This document shows positions 1 to 5,607 of a stretch of 5,972 bases of DNA, piece after piece. Every line of letters starts with the position of its first letter. Position 1 is the stretch's first letter. Under the pieces are notes generated by a model. That model did no database searches and was not told the DNA's origin. It saw only the letters and a program-made list of their open reading frames with translations. The position numbers and the translations under genes were made by a program. Source of the stretch: Bacillota bacterium (lineage in GTDB: Bacteria; Bacillota; Clostridia; Lachnospirales; Lachnospiraceae); NCBI GenBank assembly GCA_023435505.1, contig JAEYRR010000253.1, forward strand, positions 1 through 5,972, given 5' to 3'.

Positions 1-1
1 A

Positions 2-676
2 AGTATGCAAGTAAGTGTAACACCTGTTAAAAGTACAGATGGTAATTATAAGATCGGTACATGGATTCGAGATAATACTCAAGGAATTGGGACGTTAACT
101 TATGTAACTGAAGATGGTAATTTTGGCGCATTAGGTCATGGAATAACAGATGTGGATACCAATCAGTTAATGGAAATACAAACAGGAACTTTATATAATG
201 CTAAGGTTTTAGACATTGTACCTGGGGAAGATGGCGCTCCCGGTGAAGTAGTCGGAATTATAAAAACAGGATCTGGAAATGATATTGGAACGATAACACA
301 GAATACAAACCAAGGAATATATGGAATAATCAATCCGAATAACTATATGTTTAATTCGCTTAAGAGTTATCCAATTGGATTAAAACAAGATATTCATCTT
401 GGGAATGCTTCAATTCTCTGTTCAGTAGAAGGTTCTGTAAAAGAATATCAAATAAAAATTGAAAAGGTTGTGATGAACAACGAAAAGCAGAACAAAGGCA
501 TAGTGTTAAAGATTACAGATGAAAAATTACTGGCAATTACAAATGGAATTGTTCAGGGGATGAGCGGAAGCCCAATTTTGCAGGATGGTAAGATAATTGG
601 AGCGGTAACGCATGTATTTATACAAGATTCAACAAAAGGTTATGGCACATTCATAGAGAACATGTTGAATCATTAA
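2..676 (+). CDS. spoIVB: SpoIVB sporulation serine peptidase (family S55), 3' part; 5' end outside the window
   Basis: SpoIVB is made in the forespore, exported to the intermembrane space, and cleaves SpoIVFA so that SpoIVFB can process pro-sigma-K in the mother cell. The frame is open to the left edge, so the ATG at position 5 is an internal Met. Counting from that Met, the S55 peptidase signatures are GALGHG (His45), Asp172 in KITDEK, and QGMSGSP (Ser187). The His-to-Ser distance is 142 residues and the Asp-to-Ser distance is 15, the same as in the B. subtilis triad His236/Asp363/Ser378, so the protease should be active. By that alignment about 190 N-terminal residues (membrane anchor and PDZ domain) lie upstream of the window. 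The stop TAA at 674-676 is followed at once by a terminator, so spoIVB ends its own transcription unit before spo0A. Identification is very secure; the missing N-terminus is inferred from the family. Confidence 0.96.
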   Translation, partial: SMQVSVTPVKSTDGNYKIGTWIRDNTQGIGTLTYVTEDGNFGALGHGITDVDTNQLMEIQTGTLYNAKVLDIVPGEDGAPGEVVGIIKTGSGNDIGTITQNTNQGIYGIINPNNYMFNSLKSYPIGLKQDIHLGNASILCSVEGSVKEYQIKIEKVVMNNEKQNKGIVLKITDEKLLAITNGIVQGMSGSPILQDGKIIGAVTHVFIQDSTKGYGTFIENMLNH

Positions 677-681
677 AGAAG

Positions 682-709
682 GGACTCTGTATTTTTACAG
701 AGTCTTTTT
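682..709 (+). terminator. Intrinsic terminator of spoIVB
   Basis: GACTCTGT (683-690) pairs perfectly with ACAGAGTC (697-704) around an ATTTTT loop, and five T follow (705-709). The outer A691-T696 pair can extend the stem to nine base pairs. It begins six bases after the spoIVB stop codon, so it should stop spoIVB transcription before the spo0A control region. Confidence 0.92.
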
Positions 710-951
710 GTTGTGGTGCAAATAGAATTGTAGGTGGTTATGCTGTCGTAATCTGCGAAAAATAACAATTGATTAATTATTCTTATTTGGGTATTATATA
801 AATATGGCAAATATTTACAAATTAATGTGTGAGAATTTTTTTCTTCAAATACGTAAATATTTCTGTGTAATAACCTTTAAACCTCTTTACGTAATTATTT
901 TGGGTTATGAATATTAAATTCATGGTTTTTTTACAATTGTTTAAATTATAC

Positions 952-977
952 CAAGGAATATTCAATAATTTAACAAT
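952..977 (+). promoter_or_regulatory. Candidate sigma-H type promoter for spo0A
   Basis: CAAGGAATA (952-960) fits the sigma-H -35 consensus RNAGGAWWW except at the first base. After 11 bases comes AACAAT (972-977), which fits the -10 consensus RNGAAT except for one base. In B. subtilis spo0A has a sigma-H promoter (Ps) that is used on entry to sporulation, so this element is expected here. It lies about 40 bp upstream of the sigma-A promoter. AT-rich DNA gives chance matches, so this is only a candidate. Confidence 0.4.
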
Positions 978-992
978 ATTTGCTATTATTCA

Positions 993-1021
993 TTGACTAT
1001 CTTGAATAATCCTTGTATAAT
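993..1021 (+). promoter_or_regulatory. Sigma-A type promoter for spo0A
   Basis: TTGACT (993-998) and TATAAT (1016-1021) are separated by 17 bases, a near-perfect vegetative promoter. The predicted start near 1028 gives a leader of about 105 nt before the spo0A ATG at 1133. The spacer and -10 element consist of a tandem 11-base repeat, and an inverted repeat flanks the -35 hexamer, so the promoter may also be bound by a regulator. Confidence 0.75.
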
Positions 1022-1022
1022 C
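1001..1022 (+). repeat. Tandem 11-bp repeat across the spo0A -10 region
   Basis: CTTGAATAATC (1001-1011) is followed directly by CTTGTATAATC (1012-1022), identical at 10 of 11 positions. The second copy contains the -10 hexamer TATAAT. TGAATAAT of the first copy (1003-1010) also forms an inverted repeat with ATTATTCA (985-992), with the -35 TTGACT between the arms. The repeat itself is directly visible; a regulatory role is inference. Confidence 0.6.
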
Positions 1023-1132
1023 AATTGTAAGAACTTAGCAGAAAGTGCTATCAACCAAATCAAATTTCATATGCATAACATATATAATGTTGCATCTGAG
1101 GAGAGGGAAATAATATAACAGGAGGAATTCTG

Positions 1133-1933
1133 ATGGCAAAAATTAATGTTGCAATTGTGGATGATAACGAAAGAATGGTCAATTTATTATCCGACATAAT
1201 GAAGGAGGATAAAGATATTGAAGTAGTAGGAACTGCTGGTAATGGAATTGATGCACTTACAATAATAAAGGACAAGTCTCCTGATATTGTGCTTTTGGAT
1301 TTAATAATGCCAAAGCTTGATGGTTTGGGAGTAATGGAAAAAGTACGTAATAGTAATGATTATAAAAAAGCACCTGCATTTATTGTAATCACTGCTATAG
1401 GACAAGAGGGTGTAACAGAGAATGCGTTTGAATTAGGTGCTAATTATTATATAATGAAACCATTTGATAATGACATGATTTTGACAAGAATCAAACAGAT
1501 TAAAGGTGTATTACATAATAAATTAGTGGAGCCTTTAAAAGCTACCTCTTTTGAAAATAAGCAGCAGTATATGGAACGTAATCTTGAATCAGATGTAACC
1601 AATATTATACACGAAATCGGAGTACCAGCTCATATTAAAGGCTATCAGTATTTAAGAGATGCCATAATGATGTCTGTGAATGATACTGAGATGTTAAACT
1701 CTATAACGAAATTATTGTATCCTTCCATCGCTAAGAGACATAAAACTACTCCTAGCAGAGTGGAGAGAGCAATTCGTCATGCTATCGAAGTAGCGTGGTC
1801 CAGAGGGAAGATGGACACAATAGATGATTTATTTGGTTATACTGTGAATAATGGAAAAGGGAAACCTACTAATTCTGAGTTTGTTGCATTAATTGCAGAT
1901 AAAATTCGTCTTGAATATAAGATGAGAGGATGA
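1133..1933 (+). CDS. spo0A: Spo0A, master response regulator of sporulation
   Basis: Spo0A is the phosphorylation-activated transcription factor that commits spore formers to sporulation and, in clostridia, also steers solvent, toxin and storage-glucan programmes. Residues about 4-125 form a receiver domain: acidic pocket Asp10/Asp11, phospho-acceptor Asp56 in LLDLIMP, switch Thr87 and Lys109 in the MKPF motif. After a variable linker, residues about 150-266 form the Spo0A DNA-binding domain, with the highly conserved [11 protein letters not shown] block (161-171), the recognition-helix block [18 protein letters not shown] (208-225) and KPTNSEF (244-250). At 266 residues it matches the 267 of B. 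subtilis Spo0A. The start is fixed by AGGAGGA at 1120-1126, six bases before the ATG. All key residues are present, so the protein should work. It sits downstream of spoIVB, as usual in spore formers, with its own promoters. Identification is essentially certain. Confidence 0.99.
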   Translation: MAKINVAIVDDNERMVNLLSDIMKEDKDIEVVGTAGNGIDALTIIKDKSPDIVLLDLIMPKLDGLGVMEKVRNSNDYKKAPAFIVITAIGQEGVTENAFELGANYYIMKPFDNDMILTRIKQIKGVLHNKLVEPLKATSFENKQQYMERNLESDVTNIIHEIGVPAHIKGYQYLRDAIMMSVNDTEMLNSITKLLYPSIAKRHKTTPSRVERAIRHAIEVAWSRGKMDTIDDLFGYTVNNGKGKPTNSEFVALIADKIRLEYKMRG

Positions 1934-1962
1934 TTGATTTTCACTTGCAATTGATTTATAAT
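1934..1962 (+). promoter_or_regulatory. Near-consensus sigma-A promoter directly after spo0A (glgA leader or small RNA)
   Basis: TTGATT (1934-1939) and a perfect TATAAT (1957-1962) are 17 bases apart. The -35 hexamer begins at the first base after the spo0A stop codon. The predicted start is near 1969, so the transcript would include the hairpins at 1985-2008 and 2019-2089 before reaching glgA, giving a leader of about 168 nt. If the large hairpin terminates, the product would instead be a small RNA of roughly 100 nt. Confidence 0.55.
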
Positions 1963-2018
1963 AATAGTGGCAACGTTATGTAAGACTTAGGTAAAACTTA
2001 TGCTAAGTAATACTAAAG

Positions 2019-2089
2019 ATCGAAGATAATCCTGAGTGTCTTGTTGACCAAGATACTCAGGATTTATTATTATAGCGCAAATCTTCGAT
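2019..2089 (+). terminator. Long nested hairpin between spo0A and glgA, probable spo0A terminator or glgA leader attenuator
   Basis: Bases 2028-2043 pair with 2049-2064 in a 16-bp stem with one G-U pair (2038-2054) and a five-base TTGAC loop. The following T tract is broken by A (TTTATTATTATA), so termination may be incomplete. A second stem encloses it: ATCGAAGAT (2019-2027) is the exact complement of ATCTTCGAT (2081-2089), leaving bases 2065-2080 bulged. The structure starts about 85 bases beyond the spo0A stop and ends 47 bases before the glgA ATG. It could terminate spo0A, attenuate glgA, or both. Confidence 0.65.
2044..2073 (+). promoter_or_regulatory. Weak alternative promoter for glgA inside the hairpin
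   Basis: TTGACC (2044-2049) lies in the hairpin loop and first stem base; TATTAT (2068-2073) follows after 18 bases. If real, transcription would start near 2080, downstream of the main stem, giving a short glgA leader of about 57 nt that avoids the hairpin. The spacing is not ideal and the -10 lies in a TTA-rich run, so chance is likely. Confidence 0.25.
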
Positions 2090-2123
2090 AATAAAAAAGG
2101 GTGCCACATGTATTATTATTTTC

Positions 2124-2130
2124 AGGAGGT
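2124..2130 (+). promoter_or_regulatory. Ribosome binding site that fixes the glgA start
   Basis: AGGAGGT is a near-perfect Shine-Dalgarno sequence six bases before the ATG at 2137. The frame is open further upstream to a GTG at 2101, but no ribosome binding site serves that codon and the 12 extra residues do not resemble a GlgA N-terminus. Confidence 0.9.
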
Positions 2131-2136
2131 AACTTA

Positions 2137-3573
2137 ATGAAAAAGGTCTTGTTTATTGCATCAGAATGTGTCCCGTTTATAAAAACAGGCGGATTAGCGG
2201 ATGTTGTTGGCTCTTTGCCAAAATACTTTAGTAAAGAGGAATATGATGTCCGAGTTATGCTACCTAAATATTTGGCTATATCAAGTGAGTATTCGGATAA
2301 AATGGTCTATAAGACACATTTTTATATGGATTTAGCCTGGAGAAATCAATATGTAGGAGTATTTGAACTGGAGCATGAAGGTGTAACCTTTTATTTCATT
2401 GACAATGAATACTATTTTTCAGGTCCTAATCCATATGGAAATATTTATGAGGATGTAGAGAAATTCGCATTTTTTTGTAAAGCAGCGCTGTCATCTTTAC
2501 CACAGATTCCATTTCAGCCGGATATCATACATTGCCATGATTGGCAGACAGGTCTTGTTCCAGTATATTTAAAGGATTCGTTCTGTCGCGACCTATTCTA
2601 TGGAAGTATGAAGACAATTATGACGATTCATAATCTGAAATTCCAAGGTATTTGGGACTTAGAGACAATCCAAAATATTACAGGATTACCAGATTATCTT
2701 TTTACTCCGGATAAATTGGAGGCGTATGGAGATGCTAATTATCTCAAGGGGGGTCTCGTTTATGCAGATGTTATTACGACAGTAAGTGATACATATGCTG
2801 AGGAAATAAAAACACCTTTTTACGGAGAAGGACTAGAAGGACTGATTCGAGCAAGAAGTAATTCTTTAAGAGGTATTGTAAATGGTTTAGATTATGAGGA
2901 ATATAATCCAGAAACAGATCCTTTGATTGTAAAGAATTATAATGCAATCAATTTCCGTAAAGAGAAAATTAAAAATAAAAGAGCATTACAGACAGAACTA
3001 GGGCTAAAAAGAGATGATAAAGCATTTATGATAGGTATTGTATCGAGATTGACCGATCAAAAAGGCTTTGATTTGATTGATTATATGATTGAGGAAATAT
3101 GTACGGAAGATGTTCAATTAGTGGTCTTAGGAACCGGAACTCCTAAATATGAGAATTTGTTCAGGCATTACGCTTGGAAGTATAAAGATAGAGTATCAGC
3201 AAATATCTATTATAATAATGAAAGAGCTCACCGTATTTATGCTGCTTGTGATGCGTTTTTAATGCCATCCTTATTTGAACCATGCGGTCTAAGTCAATTG
3301 ATGAGTCTTCGATATGGTACGGTTCCTATTGTGCGTGAAACTGGTGGACTCCGTGATACAGTAATTCCTTATAATGAATACGAGAGTACAGGAACTGGTT
3401 TTTCCTTCTCTAACTATAATGCACACGAAATGTTAAATACTATACGATATGCAAAATATATCTATTATACCAAAAAAAGAGAATGGAATAAGCTGATAGA
3501 CAGAGGGATGGCTATGGACTTTTCTTGGAAAAACTCAGCAAAGAAATATGAAAGTATGTATAATGACATGTAA
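2137..3573 (+). CDS. glgA: Glycogen (starch) synthase, ADP-glucose type
   Basis: GlgA transfers glucose from ADP-glucose to the non-reducing end of an alpha-1,4-glucan in the cytoplasm (GT5 family, GT-B fold). The protein starts MKKVLFIASECVPFIKTGGL, with the nucleotide-sugar-binding KTGGL at Lys16, as in bacterial GlgA (Lys15 in E. coli). Other signatures are HCHDWQTGL (132-140), TIHNLKFQG (163-171), the VSRLTDQKG loop with Arg304 and Lys309, EPCGLSQL with Glu381, and GTVPIVRETGGLRDTV (394-409). At 478 residues it is full length (E. coli 477). The ATG at 2137 is chosen over the in-frame GTG at 2101 because of the AGGAGGT at 2124 and the family N-terminus. No glgB, glgC, glgD or glgP adjoins it, so the rest of the pathway must lie elsewhere. 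It stands alone between a nested hairpin and a strong terminator. Identification is very secure. Confidence 0.97.
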   Translation: MKKVLFIASECVPFIKTGGLADVVGSLPKYFSKEEYDVRVMLPKYLAISSEYSDKMVYKTHFYMDLAWRNQYVGVFELEHEGVTFYFIDNEYYFSGPNPYGNIYEDVEKFAFFCKAALSSLPQIPFQPDIIHCHDWQTGLVPVYLKDSFCRDLFYGSMKTIMTIHNLKFQGIWDLETIQNITGLPDYLFTPDKLEAYGDANYLKGGLVYADVITTVSDTYAEEIKTPFYGEGLEGLIRARSNSLRGIVNGLDYEEYNPETDPLIVKNYNAINFRKEKIKNKRALQTELGLKRDDKAFMIGIVSRLTDQKGFDLIDYMIEEICTEDVQLVVLGTGTPKYENLFRHYAWKYKDRVSANIYYNNERAHRIYAACDAFLMPSLFEPCGLSQLMSLRYGTVPIVRETGGLRDTVIPYNEYESTGTGFSFSNYNAHEMLNTIRYAKYIYYTKKREWNKLIDRGMAMDFSWKNSAKKYESMYNDM

Positions 3574-3574
3574 T

Positions 3575-3603
3575 AAAAGGGGCTGTTTTACAGCCCCTTT
3601 TTT
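3575..3603 (+). terminator. Intrinsic terminator of glgA
   Basis: AAAAGGGGCTG (3575-3585) pairs with CAGCCCCTTTT (3591-3601) around a TTTTA loop, and the downstream arm runs into six T (3598-3603). It begins two bases after the glgA stop codon. The seven central pairs are GC-rich in an otherwise AT-rich region, so this should be efficient. The A tract upstream means it could also act, more weakly, on the opposite strand. Confidence 0.96.
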
Positions 3604-3672
3604 ATGATATAAAATTATATAAAGAGACATTATACCACTTTTTTTATACACAGAAAAATGTTTTTTTATAAA

Positions 3673-3701
3673 AATATATATTTTGGTTATTATAGATATT
3701 T
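3673..3701 (+). promoter_or_regulatory. Candidate promoter for the Na+/phosphate transporter gene (distal)
   Basis: TTGGTT (3673-3678) and TATAAA (3696-3701) are 17 bases apart. The -35 matches the consensus at only three positions and the surroundings are very AT-rich, so this is tentative. It would give a leader of about 110 nt. Confidence 0.3.
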
Positions 3702-3734
3702 TAGGTATAAAAAATTTACAACTTTTATATGTAA

Positions 3735-3764
3735 TTTCAATTTTCTTAATATCTTCTATATGAT
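3735..3764 (+). promoter_or_regulatory. Candidate promoter for the Na+/phosphate transporter gene (proximal)
   Basis: TTTCAA (3735-3740) and TATGAT (3759-3764) are 18 bases apart. The -10 overlaps the 10-bp perfect palindrome ATGATATCAT (3760-3769). A single TTTACA at 3715-3720 resembles half of a Bacillus-type Pho box, but no properly spaced second copy was found. Tentative; it competes with the distal candidate. Confidence 0.3.
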
Positions 3765-3810
3765 ATCATGGAAATAAGGGATTTCTTTAAGAAAGCCTAA
3801 TACTTTTTTT

Positions 3811-3815
3811 GGAGG
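3811..3815 (+). promoter_or_regulatory. Ribosome binding site that fixes the transporter start
   Basis: GGAGG lies five bases before the ATG at 3821. A TTG at 3809 is in frame, but it overlaps this Shine-Dalgarno sequence and has none of its own, so it is not the start. Confidence 0.85.
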
Positions 3816-3820
3816 CAGAA

Positions 3821-5488
3821 ATGCATATAGAGGATGTAAGTAATTTATTTAGTTTTGCCGGTGGACTTGGAATGTTTTTATACGGCATGCATCTTATGGC
3901 AGATGGTATACAAAAGACCACTGGTGATAGGTTGAAACAGTTACTTGGAATTTTAACGAATAATAAGTTAGTGGCAGTGTTGGTAGGAGGATTAATTACC
4001 GCTGTTATTCAGAGTAGTGGAGCTACCACCGTTATGGTTGTTGGTTTCGTAAACGCAGGAATTATGTCTTTAGGACAGGCAGTTGGAGTAATTATGGGTG
4101 CTAATATTGGTACATGTATTACTTCATGGATTGTTTCACTTGGACAATTAGGAGATGCCTTTAAGGCAATTTCACCTGAATTATATGCACCACTGTTAAT
4201 TGGATTAGGCGCATTTTTTGTTATGTTCACTAAAAAACAAGGTAAAAAACTTACAGGAGAAATCCTGATAGGGATAGGACTCTTATTTGTAGGTTTAACA
4301 TTTATGAAGGATTCAGCATCCTCCTACACAGATTTGCCAGTTTTTAAAGATGCCTTTATGTTAATGGGTAATAATCCTATTTTTGGTATTCTTATGGGTG
4401 TTTTAGTAACTGCTTTGATGCAAAGCTCATCAGCTTCTGTAGGTATCTTACAGACGATTGCAGCATCTGGTGGAGTAGTAACGACAGCATCTGCTATATT
4501 TATTAGTTTAGGTAGTAATATAGGTTCTTGTTTTACAGCAATTTTATCAAGTATCGGTGCACCTAAAAATGCGAAACGGGCAGCCGCTATTCATTTACTT
4601 TTTAATGTGATAGGAGCCTTTATATTTGGAACAATATTATTTATATTCTTTTCTTTTAATCGTAAATTTGCTCAAGGGCCAATTAACAGTGTAGGAATAT
4701 CTATCTTCCATACTGTTTTTAATATATCCAATACGATACTGTTACTTCCTTTTTCTAATTTGTTAGTAAAAGCATCAAATTATCTAATTAAAAATGATAA
4801 AACAGAAACAACACTGGATGAAACAAAAGAATTGTTATTGCATTTGGATGACCGTATTCTGGAATCACCAACCTTCGCAGTGGAAAATGCTGTAAAAGAA
4901 GTGATTCATACTGGTCAAGTGGCTTTGCGAAATGTGGATCTTTCGATAGAGGCTATGTTGAATAATGATATCGAAAAAGCTAAAAAAGTAATAGAAGTCG
5001 AAAATAAAATTGATAAAATGGTGAATTTGGTGTCAAACTATCTAGTGAAGATAAGTAATCTTTCGCTAAATCAAAAACAGCATACTGTTGTAAATAATAT
5101 GTTCTATACGATAGGTAACATCGAAAGAGTTGGTGATCATGCGGAGAATCTTGCTGAGATAGCGATTGAGAAGCATTCACATGGAATCAAGTTCTCTACT
5201 GTTGCACAAAATGAAATGATGGATATTTGTAAAGTATCTATAGATTCTTTTAAGCATGCACTCTTGGCAAGAGAAGAGATGAAGATAGAACATGTTAATG
5301 AAGTAGTTGCTCTGGAAGATAAGGTGGATTCTTTAGAGGATAATTTAAGACAAAGGCATATTGATCGATTGTCTAAAAATATCTGTGATTCTGAGACTGG
5401 TGTTGTCTTTATCGATGCACTTACAAATTTAGAAAGAATATCAGATCATTCCTTAAATATTGCCAACTATGTAAAAGCTGAATTATAG
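3821..5488 (+). CDS. Na+/phosphate cotransporter family protein with C-terminal PhoU-like domain
   Basis: This is a predicted inner-membrane sodium-dependent phosphate transporter of the Na_Pi_cotrans family (NptA/YjbB type, related to animal SLC34). Residues about 8-315 hold roughly eight or nine hydrophobic segments arranged as two related halves. Each half has the family QSS signature followed by an N-I-G block: QSSGATT (64-70) with GANIGTC (93-99), and QSSSASV (201-207) with GSNIGSC (231-237). Residues about 340-555 are a soluble helical PhoU-like region with the paired metal-binding-type motifs NIERVGDH (433-440, Glu435/Asp439) and NLERISDH (536-543, Glu538/Asp542). The 555-residue length and domain order are normal for the bacterial family. 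The start is set by GGAGG at 3811. No pst genes or PhoR/PhoB neighbour it. Direction (uptake or export, as proposed for E. coli YjbB) and regulation by the PhoU part cannot be read from sequence. No clear terminator follows. Confidence 0.92.
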   Translation: MHIEDVSNLFSFAGGLGMFLYGMHLMADGIQKTTGDRLKQLLGILTNNKLVAVLVGGLITAVIQSSGATTVMVVGFVNAGIMSLGQAVGVIMGANIGTCITSWIVSLGQLGDAFKAISPELYAPLLIGLGAFFVMFTKKQGKKLTGEILIGIGLLFVGLTFMKDSASSYTDLPVFKDAFMLMGNNPIFGILMGVLVTALMQSSSASVGILQTIAASGGVVTTASAIFISLGSNIGSCFTAILSSIGAPKNAKRAAAIHLLFNVIGAFIFGTILFIFFSFNRKFAQGPINSVGISIFHTVFNISNTILLLPFSNLLVKASNYLIKNDKTETTLDETKELLLHLDDRILESPTFAVENAVKEVIHTGQVALRNVDLSIEAMLNNDIEKAKKVIEVENKIDKMVNLVSNYLVKISNLSLNQKQHTVVNNMFYTIGNIERVGDHAENLAEIAIEKHSHGIKFSTVAQNEMMDICKVSIDSFKHALLAREEMKIEHVNEVVALEDKVDSLEDNLRQRHIDRLSKNICDSETGVVFIDALTNLERISDHSLNIANYVKAEL

Positions 5489-5537
5489 AGATTATTTTTT
5501 AGAAAAAACAAATATTACCTACTTTTTTAAATTTCAC

Positions 5538-5566
5538 TTGATATTTTATAACAAATTAGGTAAAAT
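5538..5566 (+). promoter_or_regulatory. Sigma-A type promoter for gap
   Basis: TTGATA (5538-5543) and TAAAAT (5561-5566) are 17 bases apart, each one mismatch from consensus. The start is predicted near 5573, giving a leader of about 126 nt before the gap ATG. Both hexamers lie almost entirely inside the arms of a perfect 10-bp inverted repeat, so occupancy by a dimeric regulator would block RNA polymerase. Confidence 0.7.
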
Positions 5567-5570
5567 ATCA
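5539..5570. repeat. Perfect 10-bp inverted repeat over the gap promoter, with an 8-bp direct repeat
   Basis: TGATATTTTA (5539-5548) and TAAAATATCA (5561-5570) are exact reverse complements, with 12 bases between them and 22 bases centre to centre, about two helical turns. In addition TCACTTGA occurs at 5534-5541 and again at 5568-5575, bracketing the promoter. The arrangement looks like an operator; it does not match the Rex-type TTGTTAA...TTAACAA site. As RNA it would not be made, because transcription should start near its right edge. Confidence 0.6.
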
Positions 5571-5582
5571 CTTGAGGTCTTA

Positions 5583-5607
5583 GGGTTCGATAAAAAATTA
5601 TCAATCC
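5583..5607 (+). other. Hairpin near the 5' end of the gap leader
   Basis: GGGTT (5583-5587) and GATAA (5589-5593) pair with TTATC (5598-5602) and AATCC (5603-5607), giving ten base pairs with one G-U, a bulged C5588 and an AAAA loop. It would begin about 10 nt from the predicted 5' end of the mRNA. No T tract follows, so it is not a terminator; a 5' stabilising stem is plausible for an abundant glycolytic message. Confidence 0.45.

Larger units (their letters stand above)
711..1132. other. AT-rich intergenic control region upstream of spo0A
   Basis: These 422 bases hold no convincing gene: stops are frequent in all frames and no ribosome binding site precedes a useful ORF until the one for spo0A. 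The last 180 bases contain the sigma-A promoter and the candidate sigma-H promoter listed separately. Further upstream there is a weak pair of Spo0A-box-like heptamers starting at 744 and 753, a 10-bp inverted repeat (809-818 with 853-862), and two copies of TACGTAA (850-856 and 888-894). No tRNA, riboswitch or IS end was seen. The long, promoter-rich leader fits a gene under several layers of developmental control. Confidence 0.7.

Noticed and set aside
1060..1275. Reverse-strand ORF of 71 codons overlapping the spo0A start
   Set aside because: It is antisense to the conserved Spo0A receiver domain, its protein is low-complexity Ser/Ile-rich, and no family resemblance is seen.
2101..2136. 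Longer GlgA reading from the GTG at 2101
   Set aside because: The GTG has no Shine-Dalgarno sequence, while AGGAGGT at 2124-2130 serves the ATG at 2137, and family members start at that Met with KKVLFIASE-like sequence.
1969..2136. T-box or metabolite riboswitch in the glgA leader
   Set aside because: No T-box signature or other riboswitch core that I recognise is present; only simple stems are seen.
3715..3745. Pho box upstream of the phosphate transporter
   Set aside because: Only one TTTACA half-site (3715-3720) is present; the properly spaced direct repeats of a Bacillus PhoP box are absent.
3809..3820. Longer transporter reading from the TTG at 3809
   Set aside because: The TTG overlaps the GGAGG that serves the ATG at 3821 and has no ribosome binding site of its own.
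4009..4230. Reverse-strand ORF of 73 codons inside the transporter gene
   Set aside because: It is a shadow of the conserved QSS/NIG coding region on the other strand, with no ribosome binding site or recognisable domain.
4980..5180. Reverse-strand ORF of 66 codons inside the PhoU-like region
   Set aside because: It is antisense to the first conserved PhoU motif and has no recognisable features.
5495..5508. TTTTTT-AG-AAAAAA as a terminator of the transporter gene
   Set aside because: The loop would be two bases and the stem only A-U pairs, with no T tract after it.
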